Source: Micromonospora coriariae
GTDB taxonomy: Bacteria > Actinomycetota > Actinomycetes > Mycobacteriales > Micromonosporaceae
Assembly (NCBI RefSeq): GCF_900091455.1
Contig: NZ_LT607412.1
Location: 1,674,001-1,738,000 of the forward strand
Direction: 5' to 3'
DNA length: 64,000 bases
The notes below the pieces were generated by a model. The model was not told the DNA's origin. It saw only the letters and a list, made by a program, of their open reading frames with translations, and ran no database searches. The position numbers were made by a program, and so were the translations under genes. Shown piece after piece: positions 16,417 through 27,748 of this stretch (its first letter is position 1; each line of letters begins with the position of its first letter).

Positions 16417-18045
16417 TCAGCCCATGTGCGGGTACGTGTGGTCGGTCGGTGGAACGAACGTTTCCTTGATCGTCCGCGGCGACACCCAGCGAACCAGGTT
16501 GAGCCAGGAACCCGCCTTGTCGTTGGTGCCGCTGGCCCGGGCGCCACCGAAGGGCTGCTGCCCGACCACCGCGCCGGTGGGCTTGTCGTTGATGTAGAAG
16601 TTGCCGGCCGCGTACCGCATGCGCTCACCGACCGCGTCGATCACCCGGCGGTCGGTGGCGAACACCGACCCGGTCAGCGCGTACGGGGCGATCGACTCGG
16701 CCTGCGCGACCACGTCGTCGAAGCGGGCGTCGTCGAAGACGTGCACGCCCAGGATCGGCCCGAAGTACTCGGTGGTGAACGTCTCGTGGGCGGCGTCGCT
16801 GCACTCGAAGAGCGTCGGCCGGACGAAGTATCCGACCGAGTCGTCGGCGGTCCCGCCGGCCAGCACCCGGCAGGTGTCGTCGCCGGAGATCAGTTCCAGC
16901 GCGGCGGTGTGCCGGGAGAACGCCTTGTCGTCGATCACCGCGCCGCCGAAGTTGCTGAAGTCGGCCACGTCGCCGTAGGTGAGCGAATCGGTGGTGGCGG
17001 CCAGCCGGTCCCGCAGGCCACCCTCCCAGAGCGAGCGCGGCACGTACGCCCGCGAGGCCGCCGAGCACTTCTGGCCCTGGTACTCGTAGGCGCCGCGGAT
17101 CAGCGCGGTGTGCAGGGCGTCCACGTCGGCGCTGGTGTGCGCGACCACGAAGTCCTTGCCACCGGTCTCGCCGACCAGACGGGGGTAGCCCCGGTAGCGG
17201 GCGATGTTGTCGCCGACGGTCCGCCACAGCTGCTGGAAGACCTTGGTCGAACCGGTGAAGTGGATGCCGGCCAGGTCCGGGTCGGCGAGCACGACGTCCG
17301 AGACCTCCTCGCCCCGGCCGGTGACCATGTTGATCACGCCGGGCGGCAGGCCGGCGGCCTCGAACAGCCGCATGGTGAAGTGCGCGGCGAACTGCTGGGT
17401 CGGGCCCGGCTTCCAGATCACCGTGTTGCCCAGCAGCGCCGGCGCCGAGGGCAGGTTGCCGGCGATGGCGGTGAAGTTGAACGGGGTGACCGCGTAGACG
17501 AAGCCCTCCAGCGGGCGGTGGTCGAAGCGGTTCCAGACGCCGGGCGAGGAGCTGGGCTGCTCCTCGAGCAGGCGCCGGGCGAAGTGCACGTTGAACCGGA
17601 GGAAGTCGATGAACTCGCAGGCCGCGTCGATTTCCGCCTGGATCGCGGTCTTCGACTGCCCGAGCATGGTGGCGGCGTTGAGCGTGTCCCGCCACGGGCC
17701 GGCGAGCAGCTCGGCGGCACGCAGGAAGATCGCGGCGCGCTCCTCGAACGGCAGCGCCCGCCACATCGGGGCGGCGTCCTTGGCCGCCTTGATCGCGGCG
17801 CGGGCGTCATCGTGGGTGGCGTGCGCGGTCACACCGAGCACGTGCGCGTGCCTGTGCGGCTGCACGACGTTGATCGGGTCGCCGGCGGCCATCCGCTGCT
17901 CGCCGCCGATGGTCATCGGCAGGTCGATGCGCTCGGCGGCGAGCTCGGTCAGCCGCCGCTGGAGCCGGTCCCGGTCGGGGCTGCCCGGCTCGTAGTTGCG
18001 AACCGGCTCGTTGCGCGGCTCGGGTACGGAGAACACGGCATCCAT
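16417..18045 (-). CDS. pruA: L-glutamate gamma-semialdehyde dehydrogenase
   Basis: This 542-residue enzyme oxidises 1-pyrroline-5-carboxylate/glutamate semialdehyde to glutamate with NAD+ in proline breakdown. It shows the P5CDH-type blocks VTPFNFTAIAGNLPSAPALLGN, the FTGSTKVFQQLW NAD loop, VGETGGKDFVVAH with the general-base Glu, and the catalytic Cys in YQGQKCSAASRAYVP, ending in GGARASGTNDKAG. ATG 18045 is preceded by AGGAG at correct spacing. No proline dehydrogenase gene (putB) lies in the window. Confidence 0.94.
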   Translation of the reverse strand: MDAVFSVPEPRNEPVRNYEPGSPDRDRLQRRLTELAAERIDLPMTIGGEQRMAAGDPINVVQPHRHAHVLGVTAHATHDDARAAIKAAKDAAPMWRALPFEERAAIFLRAAELLAGPWRDTLNAATMLGQSKTAIQAEIDAACEFIDFLRFNVHFARRLLEEQPSSSPGVWNRFDHRPLEGFVYAVTPFNFTAIAGNLPSAPALLGNTVIWKPGPTQQFAAHFTMRLFEAAGLPPGVINMVTGRGEEVSDVVLADPDLAGIHFTGSTKVFQQLWRTVGDNIARYRGYPRLVGETGGKDFVVAHTSADVDALHTALIRGAYEYQGQKCSAASRAYVPRSLWEGGLRDRLAATTDSLTYGDVADFSNFGGAVIDDKAFSRHTAALELISGDDTCRVLAGGTADDSVGYFVRPTLFECSDAAHETFTTEYFGPILGVHVFDDARFDDVVAQAESIAPYALTGSVFATDRRVIDAVGERMRYAAGNFYINDKPTGAVVGQQPFGGARASGTNDKAGSWLNLVRWVSPRTIKETFVPPTDHTYPHMG

Positions 18046-18397
18046 CAAGGCTCCTGGCGATCTCGACAGCGGTGGCGAAACCGGACCCGCGGGCACCGAC
18101 CGGACGGCCGGACACCGGACGCCACGCGGGAGGGCCGAGCAGCGGCGGGACCTCCCACGATTCTTCCATGCGGGGGTGCCCGCCTCACCTGCACCACCGC
18201 CCTCGCGCCAAGGACCGCCCCACCCCTCCTCTCCTTACCGCGAAGGCGCGGGCGGGTGGTCCGGCCCGGACAGCGGGCACCCGTCCGGCGTCAGCCGCAC
18301 CGGTCGGCACCGGTCGCGGCCGTCCCGTGACGGCGGAAGGTCCATCGGGCCCGCGTACCCTGAATGGTCGGTGACCTGCCGCCTCGAAGGGGAGACG
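18046..18397. other. divergent intergenic region, 352 bp
   Basis: The region between pruA and the membrane-protein gene is GC-rich and I find no convincing gene, RNA fold or operator in it. It should contain the two divergent promoters; a GGGGAG ribosome binding site for the downstream gene lies at 18389-18394. Confidence 0.5.
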
Positions 18398-19462
18398 ATG
18401 ACCAAGCAGCCCGGCCGCGTCCCGGCCGCGGAGTCGGACGAGCCGGTGGTCGACCCGGCCATCCCCAGCGGTCGGTCCATGCCCGCGCCCGGCGCGGCCG
18501 CGCTCGCGCTGCTGGCGCTCGGTTGGCTGGCCGCCATGCTCTGGTCGACCCGGGAGGCGATCGCCTCGTCGGCGGCCGGGGTCACCGCGATCAGCCTCTC
18601 CGCGTTCGCCCTGCCGGGCGTGATCTCCGCCGCGCTGGTGGCGGGGGCTGCCGTCGCCCTGGCGTTCGGCAACCTCCTGTTCCGCCGGTACGGCGACGGG
18701 GTCACCCTGCGCTTCGTCGGCGCGATCGGGGCGGGGATGGTGGTCGGTCTGGCCGCCGCGCTCGCGATCAACCTCACCTACTTCGACACCTCGACCACAA
18801 ACGTGATCGCGGGCACCACCGCCGCCGCGGCGATCATCGGTGGCGCGGTGGCCGGCGCGCGGACGGCACCGGCGGTCGGCGCGGTGACGGCCGCCGCGCT
18901 GGGCACTCTGGTCTTCGTGGTCGCGTTCAGCCGCGCCCGGGACCCACTGTTCGACCTCTTCGGCGCGGGCGACAGCCAGGAGTCGCTGGTCAACGCGGCG
19001 AAGTGGGTGTCGCGCACCGAGTCGCTCGTCGCCGGCGTGCTGGCCGGGCTGCTCGCCTTCGGCTACCTGAGCTGGGCACGGCGCCGGGCCGTGCGACGCG
19101 ATCCCGACGCGCCGGCGCTGCGCTGGCCCGCGTACCTGCTCGCCGGGGCCGGGCCGGGGCTGCTCCTGCTGCTCGCCGAGGTGATCATCCGGATCGGTGG
19201 CCGGTCGCTGCTCGACCTGGCCGGCGCGCTGAGCGAGGCGGACGCTGTGGCGCAGACCTCGCTGGGCACCTCGCGGGTGGACAACGGCATCTGGGTGCTC
19301 TTCGTGGGGGCGCTGACCGCGCTCATCGCGTTCGGCCGCACGCTCGGCCCGGCCCGATCCGATGACGAACCCGTTGCGGCCGACGACTCCCCCGCACCGG
19401 ACACGGACCACCAGCCAGATCCGGCCGACGCGGACCCGGCCGAGGCGGACCGGGCCCGCTGA
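18398..19462 (+). CDS. multi-pass membrane protein, unknown function
   Basis: This 354-residue protein has about eight hydrophobic segments between residues 30 and 320 (for example AAALALLALGWLAAMLW, FVGAIGAGMVVGLAAALAI and WVLFVGALTALIAFG), a cytoplasmic-looking acidic C-terminal tail rich in Asp, Ala and Pro, and a short polar N-terminus. No transporter signature is evident. ATG 18398 has GGGGAG upstream. It is convergent with the DUF6912-type gene, with only 18 bp between them. I do not assign a function. Confidence 0.7.
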   Translation: MTKQPGRVPAAESDEPVVDPAIPSGRSMPAPGAAALALLALGWLAAMLWSTREAIASSAAGVTAISLSAFALPGVISAALVAGAAVALAFGNLLFRRYGDGVTLRFVGAIGAGMVVGLAAALAINLTYFDTSTTNVIAGTTAAAAIIGGAVAGARTAPAVGAVTAAALGTLVFVVAFSRARDPLFDLFGAGDSQESLVNAAKWVSRTESLVAGVLAGLLAFGYLSWARRRAVRRDPDAPALRWPAYLLAGAGPGLLLLLAEVIIRIGGRSLLDLAGALSEADAVAQTSLGTSRVDNGIWVLFVGALTALIAFGRTLGPARSDDEPVAADDSPAPDTDHQPDPADADPAEADRAR

Positions 19463-19480
19463 CCCCGGCCGGCGTGCGGC

Positions 19481-19990
19481 TCAGCCGGCGGCGCGCAGCA
19501 GCAGGTCCAGTTCGCTGACGTCGTACCACTCCAGCTCGTGGTCCTCGGCGCCGTCGACGGTGAACTGGGCGTCCGGGTCACCGGCGGCGGCCTCGGCCAC
19601 CACGTCGGCCGCGGCGGCGACCTCCTCGACCGCGTCCGTGCCGTCCACGTGGATCGCCGCGACGGCACCCACCGGCACCGCGTCGGCCAACGTCACAGTG
19701 CTGGAACCCAGCTCACCATCACCCCGCCCCAGCGCGGCGCGCGGCAGGTCGGCCGAGACGACGACCCGGCGGCGGGGCGCGGCCGGGTCGGCGCGGAGCA
19801 GGTGCAGCGCGTCCTGGGCGGCCCGGGTGAACGCGACGTACTCCAACTCCTCCTCATCGCCCTCGGCGTACCACTCGCGCAGCGCCGGGGTCACCGCGTG
19901 CGCCTGGTCGGCGGTCAGCCCCTGCTCACGCAGGCGGGCCAGCATCGGTACGGTCGCCGGCACGTACACCCGGACAAGCTCGTCGGTCAC
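19481..19990 (-). CDS. DUF6912-like actinobacterial protein
   Basis: This 169-residue soluble protein matches a conserved actinobacterial family I recognise tentatively as DUF6912, by the opening [15 protein letters not shown], the [23 protein letters not shown] block and the later [11 protein letters not shown] strand. It is acidic, with no catalytic motif visible. The start is ATG 19990 or the internal GTG at VRVYV. Function unknown. Confidence 0.72.
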   Translation of the reverse strand: MTDELVRVYVPATVPMLARLREQGLTADQAHAVTPALREWYAEGDEEELEYVAFTRAAQDALHLLRADPAAPRRRVVVSADLPRAALGRGDGELGSSTVTLADAVPVGAVAAIHVDGTDAVEEVAAAADVVAEAAAGDPDAQFTVDGAEDHELEWYDVSELDLLLRAAG

Positions 19991-20160
19991 CGGTCGTCTC
20001 CCCGCTCAGTCCTCCACCGGCGGCCGCCGGCACGGGCGCAGATCATGCCGCACGCCGTGACCGTCATACACCTCGCCTCCGGCCGGTGGAAGTTCCCCGC
20101 CGGTGTGTCCCGCCGAGCCTGGTTCGCCGCGGGGCCGTACGGGTGCTGGGCGGTCCGGGC

Positions 20161-20185
20161 TGTCGATGGCAAACTGAGGCAAACG
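20161..20185 (+). promoter_or_regulatory. tandem GCAAAC element, copy 1
   Basis: Two GCAAAC hexamers (20169-20174 and 20179-20184) lie exactly 10 bp apart, preceded by TGTCGA. The element ends 21 bases before the GTG of the HTH gene. A copy matching at 21 of 25 positions lies at the same distance before the next gene. Confidence 0.6.
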
Positions 20186-20206
20186 ACATCAACACCGGGA
20201 GTTCCT

Positions 20207-20434
20207 GTGGAGCCGAGGTTCCTGCTGCTCTCCGACGTCGCCGCCGAGCTGAACGTGTCGGACTCGCAGGTCTACCACATGGTGCGCAGCGGGGAGCTGC
20301 CGGCGATCAAGATCGGTGGCCGCGGTCAGTGGCGGGTCGAGCGCGCCCGGCTGGAGGAGTACATCGCGCACAAGTACGCCGAGACCGCCGACTGGGTCCG
20401 TGGCAACCCGCTCGTCGACCGCGACAGCGAGTAG
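20207..20434 (+). CDS. excisionase-type helix-turn-helix protein
   Basis: This 75-residue protein is almost entirely a MerR-like/excisionase winged helix (HTH_17, BldC-like). It contains LLLSDVAAELNVSDSQVYHMVRS, then GELPAIKIGGRGQWRVERARLEEYIAHKYAE. Homologous short proteins are conserved in actinobacterial chromosomes outside prophages, so it is more likely a house-keeping regulator than a phage excisionase. The start is GTG 20207; upstream readings have no conservation. A tandem GCAAAC repeat sits just before it and before the next gene, suggesting autoregulation and co-regulation, which is inference. Confidence 0.85.
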   Translation: MEPRFLLLSDVAAELNVSDSQVYHMVRSGELPAIKIGGRGQWRVERARLEEYIAHKYAETADWVRGNPLVDRDSE

Positions 20435-20490
20435 CCACAGCCACCTCTTGCGCCATTGACCGGGGCCGTTCCATCACTCAGAATCGTGCG

Positions 20491-20515
20491 TGTCGAAGGC
20501 AAACGAAAGCAAACG
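20491..20515 (+). promoter_or_regulatory. tandem GCAAAC element, copy 2
   Basis: GCAAAC hexamers at 20499-20504 and 20509-20514, again with a 10-bp period and a preceding TGTCGA, end 20 bases before the ATG at 20536. Position and sequence mirror copy 1 at 20161-20185. Confidence 0.6.
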
Positions 20516-20535
20516 CAGGATCAGAAGGGGCAGCG

Positions 20536-21126
20536 ATGAGTGAGTCGCGATCCGGTCCGTCCCGGCCACCCGTGCGGCTGCGGCCCGTCCCGCCCATCGA
20601 CCCTCCGTACGCCGACGAGGCCGACGGGGCGTACTGGCCGGCGCCGACCCACGGCCAGCTCGCCCTCGACCTGTTCGCCTCGACGCGGCCAGATCCGGTC
20701 CGGCCGTCGGACCGGCGCGCCGCCCTCCGCCGGATGCCCACCCGGCCGGCCACCCACCCGGGCACGCCGCTGCCGTCGTCGACCGTGACGGAGGCGACCC
20801 GCGTCGCGCACCGCTTCGTCGGCACCTGCCTGGAGGTGGTCAACGGCTACCGGTCGCCGGCGCAGTTGCGGCCACTGCTCGACCCGGCTCAGGCCAGCGA
20901 CCTGCTCACCGAGCTGGCCCGGGCGTCCGGGCGAGCCGGGTCACCCCGCCGCCGCGCCGCACGGCCGGCGGTCCGGCTGCGCCGACTGCGCGCCTGCGAG
21001 CCGCGGGAGGCCGCCGTGGAGGCGGCCGCGGTGCTCACCGGCGCGGGCGGCCGGAGCTGGGCGATGGCGGTCCGCCTCGAGCACCGCCGAGGCCGCTGGC
21101 TCTGCACGGCACTGCACGTCCTCTGA
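20536..21126 (+). CDS. conserved actinobacterial protein (DUF6459/Rv-type)
   Basis: This 196-residue protein begins with about 80 Pro/Arg-rich disordered residues (RPPVRLRPVPPIDPPY) and ends in a compact domain (RVAHRFVGTCLEVVNGYRSPAQLRPLLDP ... AMAVRLEHRRGRWLCTALHVL). This two-part architecture matches an actinobacterial family usually found beside secA, which I tentatively recall as DUF6459. Function unknown. The start is ATG 20536, after AAGGGG. It converges on secA. Confidence 0.75.
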   Translation: MSESRSGPSRPPVRLRPVPPIDPPYADEADGAYWPAPTHGQLALDLFASTRPDPVRPSDRRAALRRMPTRPATHPGTPLPSSTVTEATRVAHRFVGTCLEVVNGYRSPAQLRPLLDPAQASDLLTELARASGRAGSPRRRAARPAVRLRRLRACEPREAAVEAAAVLTGAGGRSWAMAVRLEHRRGRWLCTALHVL

Positions 21127-21196
21127 TCGAGGCCTTCGCCGACCGGAGACGCCCGGTCGGGGCCGGGGAGGGCTGCCCGGCGGCCGGTCCCGGGAT

Positions 21197-21272
21197 TGAT
21201 CGACTCCATGTCGCCGACATCGGGGCATCTCGACGCCACGACACCACGACATCGCCGATATCGAGTCGATCA
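21197..21272. repeat. palindromic dispersed repeat, copy A
   Basis: A 76-bp intergenic element with long imperfect inverted arms. It opens TGATCGACTCC and closes with the complement-like GAGTCGATCA; 21 of the outer 26 positions pair. The inner parts carry GACATCG/CGATATC motifs. A related 77-bp element lies at 45568-45644. Confidence 0.65.
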
Positions 21273-21376
21273 CCTCGTCCAGCGGGCCCCGATCCCACCC
21301 CGTGCGGACCCGGCACGGCGGCCCCGCCGGGCCCCGATCCCGCCCGGTCTGCGCCGGCTCTCCCGCTGGAGACACG

Positions 21377-21409
21377 GACGGGCCCCGGCCAGATCGGCCG
21401 GGGCCCGTC
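21377..21409 (-). terminator. secA terminator
   Basis: A perfect 14-bp GC stem (21377-21390 with 21396-21409, arm GACGGGCCCCGGCC) and the 5-base loop AGATC stand 16 bases beyond the secA stop codon. Confidence 0.8.
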
Positions 21410-21424
21410 GCGCTCTGCTGTCGG

Positions 21425-24352
<2,928 letters not shown>

Positions 24353-24520
24353 GGATCAACGCTCCCCTAGACAGTCTCGAACCATCGTAGGCGCTCCATC
24401 GGCGCGATGGTCACTGGTGGCGGCGGTCCACCCCGCCGAACCCGACATAACTCGCGCACCGGGTGCGTACCGCAGGTTATCCGGTTACGCCGTCGGCGAA
24501 CGTTCCGGCACGATGCACGG

Positions 24521-25669
24521 GTGGAGCCTGTGGAGATCATCGAGGACGGCCTGCTGCTGCGGCCCTGGCGGGACACCGACGCCGACGCGGTGCACCGCGC
24601 GTGCCAGGACCCGGACATCCAGCGCTGGACCACCGTACCGCGCCCATATCTGCCGGAACACGCTCACGGATTCGTGACCGAATTGAGCGGGCGGGCCTGG
24701 GCCGAGGGCACCGGGGCGCCACTCGCGGTCTGCGACCCGGTCACCGGCGACCTGCTCGGCTCGTGCGGGCTGGTCTCCATCGCCGGCGGCACCGGTGAGA
24801 TCGGCTACTGGACGGCCCCGTGGGCGCGCGGCCGGGGGGTCACCGTCCGGGCCGCCCGAGCGTTGGCCCGCTGGTCCTTCGACACGCTCGGGCTGCGCCG
24901 GCTGGTCTGGCAGGCCGAGGTGGGCAACCACGCGTCCCGGCTGGTCGCGCTCCGCGCCGGGTTCCGGATCGACGGCCGGCTGCGGTTGGCCGACCCGGCG
25001 CCCGGCGGTGCCGCGGACGGCTGGGTCGGTTCACTGCTACCCGGCGAGGTGCCCGCCCCCGGGGCCACCGGCCCGGCCGGTCCGGGCACCCTGGCTGCCC
25101 GGCGAGCCGCCGTCTTCGGCCGCCCCCAGCCCACCCTGTTCGCCACCGCCGGGGCCGGCGAGCTGCCGCTACGGCCGATGGAGGAGCGGGACCTGGACGC
25201 CGTGGTGGAGACCTGCCGCGATCCGGAGACCATCCGCTGGACGACGGTGCCGGACCCGTACGAGCGCGCCGACGCGCAGTGGTACCGCGGCTTCAGCCGG
25301 GAGGCCTGGGCCCGGGGAGACGCCGCCTGCTACGTGCTCGCCGACCCGGACGACCGGTACGCCGGCTCGATCGACCTGCGGCTCTCCCCCGCCGATCCGC
25401 TGCTGGCCGATGTGGGCTTCATGACCGCCCCGGCGGCCCGCGGCCGGGGTTACATGCCGGCCGCGCTGGCCGCGCTCAGCGCGTGGGGCTTCACCACGCT
25501 GGGCCTGGCTCGGATCGAATGGAAGGCGAACGTGGGCAACACGGCCTCGCGCCGGGTGGCGGAGAAGGCGGGTTTCGCCTTCGAGGGGACCGCCCGGGGC
25601 GGGGTGCAGCACCGGGGTGAGCGGGTAGACGCCTGGGTGGCCGCACTGCTCGCCGAGGACCTGACGTGA
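24521..25669 (+). CDS. tandem GNAT acetyltransferase
   Basis: This 382-residue protein contains two complete GNAT domains of the RimJ/RimL type. Domain one (about 1-170) has GEIGYWTAPWARGRGV as the acetyl-CoA P-loop and NHASRLVALRAGF as motif B. Domain two (about 205-382) has DVGFMTAPAARGRGYM and NTASRRVAEKAGF. Both keep the R/Q-x-x-G-x-G/A loop, so both may be active. The substrate is unknown; relatives modify ribosomal protein N-termini or antibiotics. The start is GTG 24521. The stop overlaps the GTG start of the next, also double, GNAT gene. Confidence 0.85.
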   Translation: MEPVEIIEDGLLLRPWRDTDADAVHRACQDPDIQRWTTVPRPYLPEHAHGFVTELSGRAWAEGTGAPLAVCDPVTGDLLGSCGLVSIAGGTGEIGYWTAPWARGRGVTVRAARALARWSFDTLGLRRLVWQAEVGNHASRLVALRAGFRIDGRLRLADPAPGGAADGWVGSLLPGEVPAPGATGPAGPGTLAARRAAVFGRPQPTLFATAGAGELPLRPMEERDLDAVVETCRDPETIRWTTVPDPYERADAQWYRGFSREAWARGDAACYVLADPDDRYAGSIDLRLSPADPLLADVGFMTAPAARGRGYMPAALAALSAWGFTTLGLARIEWKANVGNTASRRVAEKAGFAFEGTARGGVQHRGERVDAWVAALLAEDLT

Positions 25670-26778
25670 CAATGAGGCACGTCGTCGAGGCGCACGGGAT
25701 CCGCCTGCGCCCGTTCCGCGCCGACGACGCCGCCGACGTGGTCGCCGCCTGCGCGGACCCGGTGAGCCAGCGGTTCGTGCCGAGCCTGCCGGCGCCGTAC
25801 ACCGAAACCGACGCCCGGTGGTGGATCGACTCCGGTGCCCCGGCGACCTGGACCGGGGGCGGTGCGGCGTACGCGGTCGCGGACCCGGCCACCGACCGGC
25901 TGCTCGGCGGGATCGGGCTGAACAACCCGGCGCCCGACCGGGGCCAGGTCGAGATCGGCTACTGGGTGCGGCCGGAGGCGCGCGGGCGGGGGGTTGCCAC
26001 AGCCGCCACCCGCGCGCTGAGCGAGCACGCGTTCGCCACCGGGACGATCCGGCTGGAGTTGCTCACCGACCCGGAGAACGGGCCCAGCCAACGGGTCGCG
26101 CTGGCCGCCGGTTTCCGGTACGAGGGGGTACGCCGGTCGGCCGGCCCGAGCCGGGGCGACGGCCGGCACGACCTGCTGGCCTGGGTACGCCTGGCCGGCG
26201 ACCCGCCCGGGCCGACCGCCCGGCTGCTGCCCGACCTGCCCGGCGGGATGCTCACCGATGAGGTGGTGGCACTGCGCCGGCTCGCCCCAAACGACGCCGA
26301 GCTGATGTACCGGCTGCACAGCCGACCCGAGGTGGTGGCGAACCAGGCGCCACCTGTGCCGCCGGAACGGGCCGCGATCGAGCGCCGCTGCCGGCTCGCG
26401 GAGAGCGGGTGGCTGACCGGCGACATCGCCCGACTGCTGATCACCGACCGGGACACCGGCGAGCCGGCGGGCAGTTGCGGGTTGTCGTACACGGACGTGG
26501 CCAGCGGGGAGGCGTCGCTGGGCTACGCGTTGCTGCCCGACTGGCGGGGCCGGGGGTACGCGACACGGGCCGTCCGGCTGCTCGCCGGGTGGGCGTTCGG
26601 GCCGGCCGGTATCGCTCGGCTGACCGCCGGCACCGTGCCGGAGAACACCGCCTCCCACCGGGTGCTGGAGCGGGTCGGCTTCCACCGCGAGGGCTTGCAG
26701 CGTGCCCGGCTCCCCGGCCTGGCCGGCACCCGCCTCGACGACCTGACCTTCGCCCTGCTACCCGCCGACCTCCGCTGA
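25666..26778 (+). CDS. second tandem GNAT acetyltransferase
   Basis: This 370-residue protein again has two GNAT domains. The first has EIGYWVRPEARGRGVA and GPSQRVALAAGF; the second has SLGYALLPDWRGRGYA and NTASHRVLERVGF. The GTG start overlaps the previous stop (GTGA), so translation is coupled and four acetyltransferase domains are made together. The two proteins are clearly paralogous in layout, suggesting duplication of a two-domain gene. The pair is inserted between secA and hpf, which are adjacent in mycobacteria. Confidence 0.85.
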   Translation: MTMRHVVEAHGIRLRPFRADDAADVVAACADPVSQRFVPSLPAPYTETDARWWIDSGAPATWTGGGAAYAVADPATDRLLGGIGLNNPAPDRGQVEIGYWVRPEARGRGVATAATRALSEHAFATGTIRLELLTDPENGPSQRVALAAGFRYEGVRRSAGPSRGDGRHDLLAWVRLAGDPPGPTARLLPDLPGGMLTDEVVALRRLAPNDAELMYRLHSRPEVVANQAPPVPPERAAIERRCRLAESGWLTGDIARLLITDRDTGEPAGSCGLSYTDVASGEASLGYALLPDWRGRGYATRAVRLLAGWAFGPAGIARLTAGTVPENTASHRVLERVGFHREGLQRARLPGLAGTRLDDLTFALLPADLR

Positions 26779-26789
26779 CTGATCAGGGA

Positions 26790-26839
26790 GTCGTGGTGGG
26801 CGGTCGGCACCGTTTCGCGGCCTCCCCGCCCACCACGAC
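26790..26839. terminator. bidirectional terminator
   Basis: Fourteen-base arms GTCGTGGTGGGCGG (26790-26803) and CCGCCCACCACGAC (26826-26839) flank a 22-base loop between the convergent GNAT and hpf genes. Confidence 0.65.
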
Positions 26840-26856
26840 CCCCGTGATCGACGTGG

Positions 26857-27501
26857 TCAGGGCCGGTCGGTGGCGAGGGAGATGATGCCGTAGTCGTAGG
26901 CGTGGCGGCGGTAGACGACGCTGGGTCGCCCGGACTCCTTGTCCTGGAACAGGTAGAAGTCGTGGCCGACCAGTTCCATCTCGAAGAGCGCGTCGTCGAT
27001 GGTCATCGGTTCCGCCGGGTGCACCTTCTCCCGGGCGATGTGCCACGGCTGCCCGTCGTGCTCGTCCTCGACCCGCTCCACGAGGGCCGTGCCAGAGCGG
27101 GCACCGTCACCCGGCGCGCTCAGCGGGGCGGCCACCAGGTCCTCGACCGGCAGGCCGGCGGTGGCGGCGGCGACGGAGATCGGCGCGTGCCGACCCCGGT
27201 GTACGCGGCGGCGGTCGGCCGCACGGCGCAGCCGGGTGTCCAGCTTCGCGATCGCCGCGTCGAGTGCGCTGTAGAAGTCGTTCGTGCACGCCTCGGCCCG
27301 GATCACCGGGCCCCGGGAAACGCAGGTGATCTCCACCCGCTGGCAGTGGTCGGCCTGGCGCGGATTGCGCTCGTGAAACAGCTCGACATCGACACGAATG
27401 AGTTTGTGGTCGTAGCGTTCGATCTTTGCGAGTTTCTCGGCTACGTGCACCCGGTAATGGTCCGGCACTTCGACGTTTCGGCCCTTGACCACGATGTCCA
27501 C
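26857..27501 (-). CDS. hpf: ribosome hibernation promoting factor, long form
   Basis: This 214-residue protein is long-form HPF, which binds the 30S decoding region and dimerises ribosomes into inactive 100S particles. The N-terminal domain (MDIVVKGRNVEVPDHYRVHVAEKL to about 105) is the YfiA-like beta-alpha fold with a basic helix. The C-terminal domain (about 155-214; PMTIDDALFEMELVGHDFYLF and GRPSVVYRRHAYDYGII) mediates dimerisation. The mycobacterial orthologue is adjacent to secA1 and comF, as here. A 247-bp upstream region should carry its stress promoter, but I see no clear boxes. Confidence 0.95.
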   Translation of the reverse strand: MDIVVKGRNVEVPDHYRVHVAEKLAKIERYDHKLIRVDVELFHERNPRQADHCQRVEITCVSRGPVIRAEACTNDFYSALDAAIAKLDTRLRRAADRRRVHRGRHAPISVAAATAGLPVEDLVAAPLSAPGDGARSGTALVERVEDEHDGQPWHIAREKVHPAEPMTIDDALFEMELVGHDFYLFQDKESGRPSVVYRRHAYDYGIISLATDRP

Positions 27502-27748
27502 GTGACCTCCCTTGTTCGGACGGTCTTCGATCCGGTTACCCGGCCGCGCGCCCTGGGGAGCCCCCGCTGGCGTCGACCGGTCAGTGCGGCTACGCCTCCT
27601 CTCACCGCCGAGGGCGGGTGGGATTGACCTCCTACCCCCGACAGCGAAACGCTAACTCGTGTTCGCCCGGCAGTCACCCCATGTTGCCGAGACCGCCGGT
27701 GATTTTTCGCAGCTCATACACCAACGGGTGAAACGGAAACACGAACGG

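Noticed and set aside
20207..20434. Phage excisionase
   Set aside because: There is no integrase or other phage gene nearby, and short HTH proteins of this type are conserved in actinobacterial chromosomes.
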